This document shows positions 43,338-51,396 of a stretch of DNA of 64,000 nt, piece by piece. Positions within the stretch are counted from its first letter, which is position 1; every line of letters begins with the position of its first letter. This DNA is from Spirochaetota bacterium (GTDB lineage: Bacteria > Spirochaetota > Brachyspiria > Brachyspirales > JACRPF01): contig JACRPF010000003.1 in the NCBI GenBank assembly GCA_016214035.1, positions 1 through 64,000 on the forward strand. The letters run 5' to 3'. Below the pieces are notes generated by a model. That model worked only from the letters and a program-made list of their open reading frames with translations, ran no database searches and was not told the DNA's origin. The position numbers and the translations under genes were made by a program.

Positions 43338-43990
43338 TCAAGAAGCATCAGTCCTTTCTGCGCCACCCGCGTCCGTAGTGCGCTCATGAACGTCCAGCCG
43401 GGATCGCCCTTCTGGTACGGCGTATACGCGGTGTCGTTGATCTGCATTAATTTATAATGCGCCCGCATGTTGTCGTTGTATTCATGATGCCCGATGAGAT
43501 ATTTTATAGATGGGATAATGGTGCTCAGATAGGTGACCAGTTCCGCGGAGCTTTCAAGCTGCGGCGTTGTCAGCGATTCGTTGTTTACGGCCACGTTCTC
43601 GATGCCGATAGCGGTATGGTTGAACCCGATGGTGTGCCGCGCCATATAATTGAGCGGAATGAAACTGTACACCGTGCCGTCCCTGTCGATGATGAAATGC
43701 ACGCCCACATTGAGCGAACCTCCCTGCTCTATCTCCTTGCGGCCGGTGAGCATGGTGTTCCGGAAGAACGCTATCGTCTGTTCGAGCGTGGGGCTGTCGG
43801 TGGCATGCATGACGATGACTTCCGGCCGTATCAGCCGGAACGAATCCGATGCGTAATGCTGTTTCGCATAACTTTTCGCGAATGCCCGATAGGTGGCCGT
43901 TGGTTCTAGCTGATAACGGCAGTCGATGGAAAACGGCGCAGAGAATACCGTGCCTGCCGCTATGATCAGTAGAATCAATATGGTACGCAT
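43334..43990 (-). CDS. N-acetylmuramoyl-L-alanine amidase (Amidase_2), secreted
   Basis: This 218-residue protein has signal peptide MRTILILLIIAAGTVFSAPFS. The amidase_2/PGRP-like zinc domain shows VIVMHATDSPTLEQTIAFF (first His ligand), GVHFIIDRDGTVYSFIPLNYMARHTIGFNHTAIGIENV (central strands with H and N) and YLIGHHEYND (second His ligand). It cleaves the bond between MurNAc and L-Ala in peptidoglycan, in the periplasm. No cell-wall-binding domain is fused. No strong Shine-Dalgarno is seen, but the signal peptide supports the ATG at 43990. Confidence 0.9.
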   Translation of the reverse strand: MRTILILLIIAAGTVFSAPFSIDCRYQLEPTATYRAFAKSYAKQHYASDSFRLIRPEVIVMHATDSPTLEQTIAFFRNTMLTGRKEIEQGGSLNVGVHFIIDRDGTVYSFIPLNYMARHTIGFNHTAIGIENVAVNNESLTTPQLESSAELVTYLSTIIPSIKYLIGHHEYNDNMRAHYKLMQINDTAYTPYQKGDPGWTFMSALRTRVAQKGLMLLD

Positions 43991-44044
43991 GTTTGTTACT
44001 ATACAACACCGGATGCCAATTGTAAAGAGCGTTACAGCGGCGAA

Positions 44045-44539
44045 TCACTTCATCCGTGAAACGGCATTCGTGTACACGGAAAACCGGTTCGACATGCCGA
44101 CGGCTGTGTATGCGAAAACATCGGCATATGCCGCGGTGCCGTTGGTGAATATGAAAAAACCGCATGAACCGGGCGGTACCGAGAATGATGCGGATGCAAT
44201 GCCGTCAGTGTCGAGATAATACGGCGCATCCGGCTCATTATTCCTGAACATCGTGATGATGAACCCGTGTATGAATCCCGGAACCTTTGAAATATCTCCG
44301 ATGCGTATGATGGGGGTATTCGTCCCTGCCGCCCGTTGCAGCGCGGCATAATGGACTTGTGAATAGTCGGCGCTTTCGCGAACGCGGTATACGGCGATGA
44401 CGGCGTTCGAACGCGTGAGCGGCAGCGATGAGAGTTTGCCGCCGAATTGGTCGTTCACGGTGAATGCGGGGAGCCGCATGACGTCTGCTGCCGACAGCGC
44501 GGCACTGAGCAATGACAATGCGATAAGTATGCGTTTCAT
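44045..44539 (-). CDS. Secreted thioredoxin-fold-like hypothetical protein
   Basis: The gene encodes 164 residues with signal peptide MKRILIALSLLSAALSAADVM. The mature part begins RLPAFTVNDQFGGKLSSLPLTRSNAVIAVYRVRESADYSQVHYAALQRAAGTNTPIIRIGDISKVPGF. This resembles the layout of a peroxiredoxin- or AhpC/TlpA-like fold (an F-x-x-x-D-x-x-G-x-x start), but no CxxC or peroxidatic Cys is present. The assignment is tentative and the protein is probably not redox-active. The open frame extends to 44611, but the ATG at 44539 starts the signal peptide. It is divergent from cheX. Confidence 0.6.
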   Translation of the reverse strand: MKRILIALSLLSAALSAADVMRLPAFTVNDQFGGKLSSLPLTRSNAVIAVYRVRESADYSQVHYAALQRAAGTNTPIIRIGDISKVPGFIHGFIITMFRNNEPDAPYYLDTDGIASASFSVPPGSCGFFIFTNGTAAYADVFAYTAVGMSNRFSVYTNAVSRMK

Positions 44540-44605
44540 ATACTCAGGATATAAAAAAAGCGCCGTAAATGCAAATCGGCCGGAACCCGTAACGGTGCGG
44601 AAAAT

Positions 44606-44633
44606 TTGCATTTTTCCCGTTTACCGGTATACT
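44606..44633 (+). promoter_or_regulatory. Promoter of the cheX-cheY-cheR-bactofilin cluster
   Basis: TTGCAT (44606-44611) and TATACT (44628-44633) are spaced by 16 nt, with transcription expected near 44640 and the cheX ATG at 44669. Confidence 0.6.
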
Positions 44634-44668
44634 TATATTTGTAGCGAAGCATAACACAGGGTATCATC

Positions 44669-45133
44669 ATGCGACTTGAATACATCAACCCGTTTGCCGA
44701 AGCCGCCTATGAGATCATGGGGACTTACCTCAAAGACGATATACGCATCAGCGATGTGACGCTGCGCGAAGGCGTTACGAACATATCCGGTGTGGGTATC
44801 GTTATCGGCATCACCGGTAATGCGAACGGCAATGTGCTTCTTGATATGGATGAGACCGTCGCCTGCAAGATCGCATCGGCGATGACCGAGACGGAGATAT
44901 TCAACGTGAGCCCGGCGGCGGTGAACGCGCTGAAAGAGCTTGCGAACATGGTGAGCGCGTCTGCAGTGACCAAAATATCGAAGATAGGCCGTGACCTGAA
45001 CGTCACCCCGCCCGCGGTGGTGCAGGGCAAGTCGGTGAGTTATCAGTCGTTCCAGAACGAATCGCTGTTAGTGAAAATAGACATCGCCAATATCGGTCAT
45101 ATGGACATATTCGTGGCGATTGTCGATAATTAA
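44669..45133 (+). CDS. cheX: CheX-type CheY-P phosphatase
   Basis: This 154-residue CheX/CheC-family phosphatase removes phosphate from CheY-P and ends a chemotaxis signal. Family motifs: INPFAEAAYEIMGTYL near the N-terminus, GNVLLDMDETVACKIASAM, and ALKELANMVSASAVTKISK, where the E-x-x-N of ELAN is the catalytic pair. CheX is characteristic of spirochaetes and Thermotoga. It leads the cluster and precedes cheY by 33 nt. Confidence 0.93.
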   Translation: MRLEYINPFAEAAYEIMGTYLKDDIRISDVTLREGVTNISGVGIVIGITGNANGNVLLDMDETVACKIASAMTETEIFNVSPAAVNALKELANMVSASAVTKISKIGRDLNVTPPAVVQGKSVSYQSFQNESLLVKIDIANIGHMDIFVAIVDN

Positions 45134-45166
45134 TAAACTGGTCGGGAGCTTGAGGAGGCATATCGC

Positions 45167-45601
45167 ATGAAAAACGTTGACATCAGCGCCAAGGTGAACG
45201 CAAAATCGCCGGATGGTATCTCGGACAACGGCAAGCCGTATCGCGTGCTCATCGTGGACGACTCCGCGTTCGTCATCAAGCAGCTGCAGCAGATATTCGT
45301 CTCCGAAGAGTATGAGGTTGTCGGGACCGCCGAGGACGGCGAGCAGGGCGTTATCATGTACAAGGAACTCAAACCCGATCTTATGACGCTCGATATCACC
45401 ATGCCGAAGATGGACGGCATCACCGCGCTTACGAAGATAATGGAATACGACAAGACCGCAAAAATAGTAATGATATCGGCGCTCGGCAAGGAAGACCTTG
45501 TTAAAAAGGCGCTCCTTACCGGTGCGAAGAACTATATCACGAAACCGCTCGACCGCAAGAAAGTGCTTGAGCGCGTGAAATCGGTGCTTGACAAGAACTA
45601 A
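45167..45601 (+). CDS. cheY: CheY-like response regulator
   Basis: This is a stand-alone receiver of 144 residues, without an output domain. VLIVDDSAFVIKQLQQIF gives the acidic pair, PDLMTLDITMPKMDGITAL the phosphorylated Asp, VMISALGKEDLVKKALLTGAKNYITKPLD the Ser and Lys switch positions. An N-terminal extension of about 24 residues (MKNVDISAKVNAKSPDGISDNGKP) precedes the fold and is longer than in E. coli CheY. GAGGAGG precedes the ATG. With CheX upstream and CheR downstream it is the probable motor-switch regulator. Confidence 0.93.
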   Translation: MKNVDISAKVNAKSPDGISDNGKPYRVLIVDDSAFVIKQLQQIFVSEEYEVVGTAEDGEQGVIMYKELKPDLMTLDITMPKMDGITALTKIMEYDKTAKIVMISALGKEDLVKKALLTGAKNYITKPLDRKKVLERVKSVLDKN

Positions 45602-45645
45602 TCAACGGATACGGCAATGCCGTCCGAACACCCAAGAGCAACTCA

Positions 45646-46461
45646 ATGGCGTTGACGCTGACCGATGAGTATTTTGAAAAATTCAAAACAACCGTTTATG
45701 AAGAAAGCGGCATTTGTTTCAATTCGGTCAACCGCGTGGTGCTTGAAGCGCGCATCAATGAAAATATAAAACGGAAAAGTCTTGCCGGATTCGACGCATA
45801 CTATCAGCTGGTGAAATCGAACAAAGAGGAACTTCGCGAATTTCTCGATTCTATCACAACAAATCTTACGAAATTTTTTAGAAATGAATCGCAGTTCGTG
45901 AGCCTCCGCCAAGTGCTGCCGCAGATTGCCGCAAAGAAAACGGCAGGGAACCGCGTTATACGCATCTGGAGCGCCGGCTGTTCAACGGGCGAAGAGCCGT
46001 ATTCCATCGCCATTACCGCCGGTGAACTGGGCGGCGCGCTCTCCGGCTGCACGGTGAGCATTTTCGCAAGCGATATCTCGCTCAAGTCACTGATTACTGC
46101 GAAAGAGGGGCGGTACCGCAAGGACCGTTTTGAGAACGTGGACAAGGCCATCGTCGAACGGTATTTCGATGTGATGCCCGAAGAGTGCGTCGCTCGCGAC
46201 AATATAAAAAAAATGATCACGTTCGATTATCACAATCTCAAACATCCGGTGACATTCAAGGACCTCGACATCATCTTCTGCAGGAACGTCATCATCTATT
46301 TCGATGCGGAATCGCAAAAACGCACCATCGACCGCTTTTATGAAGCACTGGGGCCCGCGGGCTACCTGTATCTCGGTCATTCCGAATCGCTGTTCGGCAT
46401 GACCACGAATTTTAAATTCAACAAGCTTGATGATGCCATCGTGTATACGAAAGGCATCTGA
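45646..46461 (+). CDS. cheR: Chemotaxis protein methyltransferase CheR
   Basis: This 271-residue SAM-dependent glutamate methyltransferase modifies chemoreceptors. The N-terminal helical domain begins LTDEYFEKFKTTVYEESGICFNSVNRVVLEARI. The catalytic domain holds RIWSAGCSTGEEPYSIAI (motif I), IFASDISLKSLITAKEGRY and DLDIIFCRNVIIYFDAESQKRTIDRFYEAL. No TPR tail is fused. Spacing from cheY is 44 nt and to the bactofilin gene 18 nt. No methyl-accepting receptor, CheA, CheW or CheB gene is in the window. Confidence 0.95.
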   Translation: MALTLTDEYFEKFKTTVYEESGICFNSVNRVVLEARINENIKRKSLAGFDAYYQLVKSNKEELREFLDSITTNLTKFFRNESQFVSLRQVLPQIAAKKTAGNRVIRIWSAGCSTGEEPYSIAITAGELGGALSGCTVSIFASDISLKSLITAKEGRYRKDRFENVDKAIVERYFDVMPEECVARDNIKKMITFDYHNLKHPVTFKDLDIIFCRNVIIYFDAESQKRTIDRFYEALGPAGYLYLGHSESLFGMTTNFKFNKLDDAIVYTKGI

Positions 46462-46479
46462 GGAAGCAAAGGAGTAACC

Positions 46480-46863
46480 ATGGCTGTGCAGCGCATGGAC
46501 ACCGCGGAAACGGTTATCGGCGAGAATTCATATTTCGAGGGACGGTTCTCGGTCAAGGGGACCATACGCATCGACGGCAAATACGAGGGCGCATACCTTG
46601 AGGTCGATCAGGTGTACATAGGCGTCAAGGGCCGGGTGAAGACGAATATAAAGGCGTCGAACGTCGTGGTGGAGGGCATTGTCGTGGGGAACATTCATGC
46701 CACCACCCGCATACTGCTTCTGCCCACGAGCCGCATACTCGGCGACATCAAGACACCCGAACTTATCATTCAGAACGGCGTCATCCTTGAGGGGCGCTGC
46801 ACGATATCGAACGACGTGGCCGCAAAGGCGTCCGAGCTTATCACGAAGATGTATGAAAGCTGA
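46480..46863 (+). CDS. Bactofilin family cytoskeletal protein
   Basis: This 127-residue bactofilin (DUF583) forms nucleotide-free filaments from a beta-helical core. The core is visible as ETVIGENSYFEGRFSVKGTIRIDGKYEGAYLEVDQVYIGVKGRVKTNIKASNVVVEGIVVGNIHATTRILLLPTSRILGDIKTPELIIQNGVILEGRCTI, with short tails. Bactofilins place envelope or motility machinery and shape cells, including in helical bacteria. AAGGAG precedes the ATG. The gene sits directly after cheR and overlaps pdxA by 11 nt. The chemotaxis neighbours suggest a role in placing the flagellum or receptors; this is inference. Confidence 0.92.
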   Translation: MAVQRMDTAETVIGENSYFEGRFSVKGTIRIDGKYEGAYLEVDQVYIGVKGRVKTNIKASNVVVEGIVVGNIHATTRILLLPTSRILGDIKTPELIIQNGVILEGRCTISNDVAAKASELITKMYES

Positions 46864-47896
46864 AGCACGGGGCAGGTCCCCGATCCGCAATATCATCCTT
46901 ACGCTCGGCGATCCGGCCGGTATATCCGGAGAGATAATCGTCGCCGCGTGGAAACAGCTTCAGCGTGCGACTTCGCCCCTGGCGCGCGACATCGTTTCGC
47001 TTAAAAAAAAGAAAAAGGTCAATATCTACGTCGCCGGAGATGCCGGATATCTGTCGCTCATTAAAAAGAAATTGCACAGCTCCATTCCGTTGGCGCCGAC
47101 ATCGTCATATTATCCATCGGTACGTCCGTTCACCAGCATCGATCTCTTTGATCTCACTGCGATAGACATGAAACGCTTTCGTTTCGGTGAGCCGTGCTAC
47201 GGCGAAGAATCGATGCGGTATCTCGATTTCGCCATCGATGAGAGCAGGGCAGGGCGCGTGAGCGCCATCGTCACCGCGCCCATCACCAAGGAAAGCGCCG
47301 CAAAGCATGTGCCGGGTTTTCTCGGCCATACCGATTATCTCGCGGAAAAACTGAACACGACGGTGTACCGCATGGCGTTCGCGACACCGTCATATCTCCT
47401 CGTACTCCAGACCATTCATCTGCCGCTGGCGGATGTGTCTCGTCATCTGTCCGTGGCGTCCATCGCCGAATCGATAGCCGTGCTTCATGCCGCGGGGAAA
47501 CGCATTTACGGAGGCGGCGTGCCGATAGCCGTGCTCGCGCTCAATCCTCATGCGGGTGAGCACGGGCTCATGGGTACCGAGGAAGCGGAAAAAATAATTC
47601 CAGCCATCAAACGTATGCGCTCGAAAGGCATCCGCGTTGACGGACCGTTCCCGGCCGATTCATTCTTCATCGACCGCTGGCGGCAGTATAAACTTATACT
47701 CGCGATGTATCACGATCAGGGGCTTGTCGCGGTGAAGACGATGTTCCCGCGCGCCTCGGTGAATGTCACCCTGGGACTGCCGGTGATACGTACATCGGTC
47801 GATCACGGGAGCGCGTATGATATCGCCGGCAAAGGTGTTGCAACGCCGGACGGACTTCTCACCGCGTTGAAAACAGCACTGGAACACCTGCGTTAG
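46853..47896 (+). CDS. pdxA: 4-hydroxythreonine-4-phosphate dehydrogenase PdxA
   Basis: PdxA oxidises 4-hydroxythreonine 4-phosphate with NAD to make the substrate for PdxJ in DXP-dependent vitamin B6 synthesis. Motifs: ILTLGDPAGISGEII at the start, PITKESAAKHVPGFLGHTDYLAEKL (metal-binding His), LNPHAGEHGLMGTEEAEKIIPAI, GPFPADSFF and the MYHDQGLVAVKT metal-binding block. The frame is open far upstream inside the bactofilin gene; the ATG at 46853 gives a normal 347 residues and overlaps the bactofilin gene by 11 nt. The Shine-Dalgarno is poor, so coupling is likely. An insertion-like Lys/Ser-rich segment (SLKKKKKVNIYVAG) lies at about residue 45. Confidence 0.93.
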   Translation: MKAEARGRSPIRNIILTLGDPAGISGEIIVAAWKQLQRATSPLARDIVSLKKKKKVNIYVAGDAGYLSLIKKKLHSSIPLAPTSSYYPSVRPFTSIDLFDLTAIDMKRFRFGEPCYGEESMRYLDFAIDESRAGRVSAIVTAPITKESAAKHVPGFLGHTDYLAEKLNTTVYRMAFATPSYLLVLQTIHLPLADVSRHLSVASIAESIAVLHAAGKRIYGGGVPIAVLALNPHAGEHGLMGTEEAEKIIPAIKRMRSKGIRVDGPFPADSFFIDRWRQYKLILAMYHDQGLVAVKTMFPRASVNVTLGLPVIRTSVDHGSAYDIAGKGVATPDGLLTALKTALEHLR

Positions 47897-47947
47897 TTAT
47901 TCGATCATTATCGATCTTTTGCATAGAAGATATATACGGGAGACGGT

Positions 47948-48931
47948 ATGCCCCAGATTGTAGTGGACAAACTTATAAAAACATTCAGCATTGCCGAGCG
48001 TACACGCGGACTCATCGGTGCGGTGAAAGGACTGATACACCGTAGCTACCGTACGGTTGAAGCGCTACGCGGACTTTCATTCACCGTGGAGAACGGGGAG
48101 CTTCTCGGGTATATCGGTCCTAACGGTGCGGGGAAATCGACCACGGTGAAAGTACTGTCGGGCATTCTCGTTCCCGACAGCGGCATCTGCACCGTGAACG
48201 GCATGACGCCGTGGAAACACCGCACGGAGTATGTCCGGTCCATCGGCGCCGTGTTCGGTCAGCGCACGCAGCTCTGGTGGGACCTGCCGGTGGCCGATTC
48301 GTTCGATCTGCTGCGCGATATTTACAGCATCGACACGAAGCGCTATCGGCATTCACGTGATGAACTGATCAGTACGCTTGATCTTGCGCCGTTCCTTGAC
48401 GTTCCAACACGTCAGTTGAGCCTCGGTCAGCGTATGCGCTGCGATCTTGCCGCATCGCTGCTGCATGAACCGAAGGTGCTGTTTCTTGACGAGCCGACCA
48501 TCGGTCTTGACGCCGTGAGCAAACTCGCCGTGCGCGATTTTATCAGGCGCATCAACGCTGAACGCTCGGTGACGGTGATGCTCACCACGCATGATATGGA
48601 CGATATCGAGGCGCTCTGCTCGCGCGTGGTGCTTATCGACAGCGGCGTGATATCCTTCGACGGTACCGTACGCGAACTGCGCGACGCCGTACCCCACGAG
48701 AGGAGCATCGTCGTTGACCTAATCGAGCCTATTGATCCGCCGCCGGTTGACGACCGCATCGCCTTTGTCCGCCGTGAAGGACATCGGGTATGGTTCTCCT
48801 ATGACCCGGATACCATGAATGCGCCGGCAGCTATTAAAGCGATTACTGCCGTGTGCGCCATCAGCGATCTTTTTCTTGAAAACCCGCCTATCGAACATAT
48901 CGTCGCATCGCTTTACGGGCAGCGGAAATGA
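47948..48931 (+). CDS. ABC-2-type exporter ATPase
   Basis: This 327-residue ATPase has Walker A GPNGAGKST, Q-loop GAVFGQRTQLWWDLPV, signature LSLGQRMRCDLAASLL, Walker B KVLFLDEPTIGLDAVSK and switch His TTHDMDD. The ABC-2/NatA-like class with the AxxGxRxxLWWDL sequence goes with permeases of the ABC2_membrane_6 type, as here. A C-terminal regulatory extension of about 90 residues ends FLENPPIEHIVASLY. GGGAG precedes the ATG. It overlaps the first permease gene by 4 nt. The substrate is unknown. Confidence 0.93.
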   Translation: MPQIVVDKLIKTFSIAERTRGLIGAVKGLIHRSYRTVEALRGLSFTVENGELLGYIGPNGAGKSTTVKVLSGILVPDSGICTVNGMTPWKHRTEYVRSIGAVFGQRTQLWWDLPVADSFDLLRDIYSIDTKRYRHSRDELISTLDLAPFLDVPTRQLSLGQRMRCDLAASLLHEPKVLFLDEPTIGLDAVSKLAVRDFIRRINAERSVTVMLTTHDMDDIEALCSRVVLIDSGVISFDGTVRELRDAVPHERSIVVDLIEPIDPPPVDDRIAFVRREGHRVWFSYDPDTMNAPAAIKAITAVCAISDLFLENPPIEHIVASLYGQRK

Positions 48932-49722
48932 GAGCGTATCTGTCGCTTCTGCGAGCACGCATGCTGACGCTGCTGCAGTACCGCGGGGCCGCGATAGCCG
49001 GTGTCATCACGCAGCTTTTCTGGGGGCTCATACGCATGATGGTGTTCACCGCGTTCTACGCCTCCGGCAATGCGGGCGGCGCGTCGATGAGTCTTCCGCA
49101 GACGGTGGGTTATGTGTGGCTCGGACAGGCGTTCCTCCTTCTCGTGCCGTGGACGATAGACAAGGACCTTGCGGAACAGTTCCGTTCCGGCGGCATCGCC
49201 TATGAACTCGTTCGGCCGCTCGATCTCTACTCGCTCTGGTTCGTGCGCGTGCTGTCGGTGCGTGTGGCACCGCTTGTCATGCGCGCCGTGCCCATCATCC
49301 TCGCGGCGGCACTGTTCTTCGGACTGCCGCCGCCTCCATCGATATATGCGCTGCTTGCCTCGGTACTCTCATTCCTGCTGGCGATTATCCTTTCCACTGC
49401 GGTCGCCACATTTGTTACGGTAACGCTCTTCTGGACCGTCGACGGCACCGGACTCGATAATTTCATCGCGTCACCGTTTATGTTCCTTTCGGGTCTCGTG
49501 GTGCCGCTGCCGCTGTTTCCGGTTTGGGCGCAGCAGATACTCGGCGTGCTGCCGTTCAGTCTCATCATCGACGTGCCGTTCCGGTTCTATCTGGGGCATC
49601 TTCAGCCTGAGCATATCGGTGAAAAACTGCTGCTGCAGGCAGGATGGATTATCATCCTTGTCGTATTCGGGCGCGTGCTCACATCGCGCGGGCTTCGCCG
49701 CACCGTGGTTCAGGGAGGCTGA
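48928..49722 (+). CDS. ABC-2 family permease, first subunit (ABC2_membrane_6-like)
   Basis: This 264-residue membrane protein begins MRAYLSLLRARMLTLLQYRGAAIAGVITQLFWG and has about six helices. The loop sequence EQFRSGGIAYELVRPLDLYSLWFVR (the RSG-x-ID/AY-L-xRP segment) is characteristic of the ABC2_membrane_6/DUF990 family. It forms a heterodimer with the next gene's product and is driven by the ATPase at 47948. The ATG overlaps the ATPase stop (ATGA). Confidence 0.88.
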   Translation: MRAYLSLLRARMLTLLQYRGAAIAGVITQLFWGLIRMMVFTAFYASGNAGGASMSLPQTVGYVWLGQAFLLLVPWTIDKDLAEQFRSGGIAYELVRPLDLYSLWFVRVLSVRVAPLVMRAVPIILAAALFFGLPPPPSIYALLASVLSFLLAIILSTAVATFVTVTLFWTVDGTGLDNFIASPFMFLSGLVVPLPLFPVWAQQILGVLPFSLIIDVPFRFYLGHLQPEHIGEKLLLQAGWIIILVVFGRVLTSRGLRRTVVQGG

Positions 49723-49723
49723 T

Positions 49724-50524
49724 ATGAACGGTTTCAATCTCTACGGACGATATTTCGCGGCGAACATGCGCGCGCAGATGCAGTATCGCATGTCGTTTCT
49801 GCTCCTCACCGCGGCGAGTTTCATCGGCACGGGCATCGAGGTGCTCGGGCTTCTGGCGCTCTTCGGACGCTTCGGCAGTCTCAAAGGGTTCAGCTTTCCG
49901 GAAATACTTTTTTTCTACGGTATCATCAACATAGCGTTTGCCTTCGCCGAATTCTTCGGCCGCGGGTTTATCACATTCTCGGCGATGGTGAAAAGCGGCA
50001 ATTTCGATCGCGTGCTGCTGCGCCCCCGGTCTGCTGCGCTGCAGATATCCGCCAACGAGCTTCAGTTCCGCCGCATCGGCCGTCTCGCGCAGGGCCTCGC
50101 CGCATTCGTCGCCGCGTGCGTGATATTGCCGGTGCACTGGCATCCGCTCTCGATTGTACTGCTTTTCGTGACAGTTGCCGGCGGTGCCGCGCTGTTCGTA
50201 GCGCTCTTCATGCTGCAGGCAACGCTCTGTTTCTGGTCTACTGAAACGCTTGAGATAGCGAATACGGTAACCTACGGCGGCGTGGAGACCGGACAATATC
50301 CGATGAGCATTTACAAACGCCGGTTCCGTGAGTTCTTTACGGTGATTATACCGCTTGCCTGTGTGAGCTTCTATCCGGCGCTCGCCATGCTCGGCAGAAC
50401 AGACCCTGGAGGCATGCCGCTGGTGCTGCAGTATCTCAGCCCCCTTGCCGGGTTCGTCTTTTTAGGATTTGCGCTCGTGGTGTGGAAATTCGGCGTCAGA
50501 CACTATCGATCAACGGGGAGTTAA
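49724..50524 (+). CDS. ABC-2 family permease, second subunit
   Basis: This 266-residue permease starts MNGFNLYGRYFAANMRAQMQYRMSFLLLTAASF. It has the companion signature FITFSAMVKSGNFDRVLLRPRSAALQISANELQFRRIGRLAQG and, near the end, ETGQYPMSIYKRRFREFFTVIIPLACVSFYPALAMLG, both typical of the second member of this pair. ATG 49724 follows GGGAGGC, 1 nt after the first permease gene's stop; the longer open frame upstream is inside that gene. The operon ends before the tRNA-Pro terminator, which is convergent. Confidence 0.88.
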   Translation: MNGFNLYGRYFAANMRAQMQYRMSFLLLTAASFIGTGIEVLGLLALFGRFGSLKGFSFPEILFFYGIINIAFAFAEFFGRGFITFSAMVKSGNFDRVLLRPRSAALQISANELQFRRIGRLAQGLAAFVAACVILPVHWHPLSIVLLFVTVAGGAALFVALFMLQATLCFWSTETLEIANTVTYGGVETGQYPMSIYKRRFREFFTVIIPLACVSFYPALAMLGRTDPGGMPLVLQYLSPLAGFVFLGFALVVWKFGVRHYRSTGS

Positions 50525-50546
50525 GTTTCAGCGGTAATTGGATAAA

Positions 50547-50583
50547 GAAAAACCCCCGATTCTTTTCAGAATCGAGGGTTCTT
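50547..50583 (-). terminator. Intrinsic terminator of tRNA-Pro(CGG), possibly bidirectional
   Basis: On the minus strand, AACCCTCGATTCT and AGAATCGGGGGTT arms (GAAA loop) are followed by TTTTTC. It may also stop the ABC exporter transcript on the plus strand, though no strong T run lies on that side. Confidence 0.85.
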
Positions 50584-50586
50584 ATG

Positions 50587-50659
50587 TCGGGATGGCCAGA
50601 CTTGAACTGGCGGCCCCTACGTCCCGAACGTAGTGCGCTACCAACTGCGCTACATCCCG
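50587..50659 (-). tRNA. tRNA-Pro (anticodon CGG)
   Basis: This is a 73-nt cloverleaf on the minus strand: acceptor CGGGATG/CATCCCG with discriminator A, D arm GCGCAGTTGGTAGCGC, anticodon loop TTCGGGA between CTACG and CGTAG (anticodon CGG) and T loop TTCAAGT. CCA is not encoded. It reads CCG. Its downstream hairpin closely resembles that of tRNA-Pro(GGG) at 10182-10255. Confidence 0.96.
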
Positions 50660-50708
50660 ATGATGTGTGATTGGCCTTTACGAGAAAAAATCAGTCGTGC
50701 GATACTGC

Positions 50709-51356
50709 CTACCACTTGATCTTGTCGATGGCTTCCACCGACGCCTGACGCACGACGTCAAGATTCCTGTCTTCCTGAGCGATGTTCAGGAGTTCAACGA
50801 ACGCGCTTTTATCGCCGATCTTGCCGAGCGATACAACCGCCTCATATAACACATTCTGCTGCTGTGCGAGACGGAGCGTGTCGAGCAGTACGGGTACCGC
50901 TATCGGGCTTCCTATCTCGCCGAGCGCGAAGATGATATTTATCTTTACGATAGGCTCGCGTTCACGGCGGAGCACATCGATGAGATTCGGTACCGCTTTA
51001 TCGGACTTGATGCGCGCAAGCGCGATAGCCGCTTCACGGCGTACTATCCAGGTGCTGTCCTGCTGAAACCCGCGTATCGCCGCGGCATAGTTGACGCCGT
51101 AACCGGCATACTGGATTATCTTGGCAAGCGAGTTCGTGTCTGAACTGCCGCCGCCTTCATATTTTTTCGCAAGCGCCGAAAGACAATCTGCCTTTACTTT
51201 GTCGTTGCCGCGTTCCATGCCGAGGAGGAGAAGATTTTCATTCTGGGAAGCAAGTACCTGATCAAGGCTTTTTTTCTTTGAACCGGCATCCTGTGCAAAC
51301 GCGGACGCGATAAGCAGACATACGGTAACGGTAAGAAGCATCAGCCGCTTTGTCAT
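50709..51356 (-). CDS. Secreted HEAT-repeat protein
   Basis: The gene encodes 215 residues with signal peptide MTKRLMLLTVTVCLLIASAFAQD. The mature part is made of HEAT/PBS-lyase-type helical repeats: DSTWIVRREAAIALARIKSDKAVPNLIDVLRR, EPIVKINIIFALGEIGSPIAVPVLLDTLR, NVLYEAVVSLGKIGDKSAFVELLNIAQ and NLDVVRQASVEAIDKIKW. These form a protein-binding solenoid, here in the periplasm. GAGGAG lies upstream of the ATG. It lies 40 nt after trpA on the same strand, but no functional link to tryptophan synthesis is evident. Confidence 0.88.
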   Translation of the reverse strand: MTKRLMLLTVTVCLLIASAFAQDAGSKKKSLDQVLASQNENLLLLGMERGNDKVKADCLSALAKKYEGGGSSDTNSLAKIIQYAGYGVNYAAAIRGFQQDSTWIVRREAAIALARIKSDKAVPNLIDVLRREREPIVKINIIFALGEIGSPIAVPVLLDTLRLAQQQNVLYEAVVSLGKIGDKSAFVELLNIAQEDRNLDVVRQASVEAIDKIKW

Positions 51357-51396
51357 GTTCGTGTTCTCCTCGGACGGGAATTATTCACTGATAATA

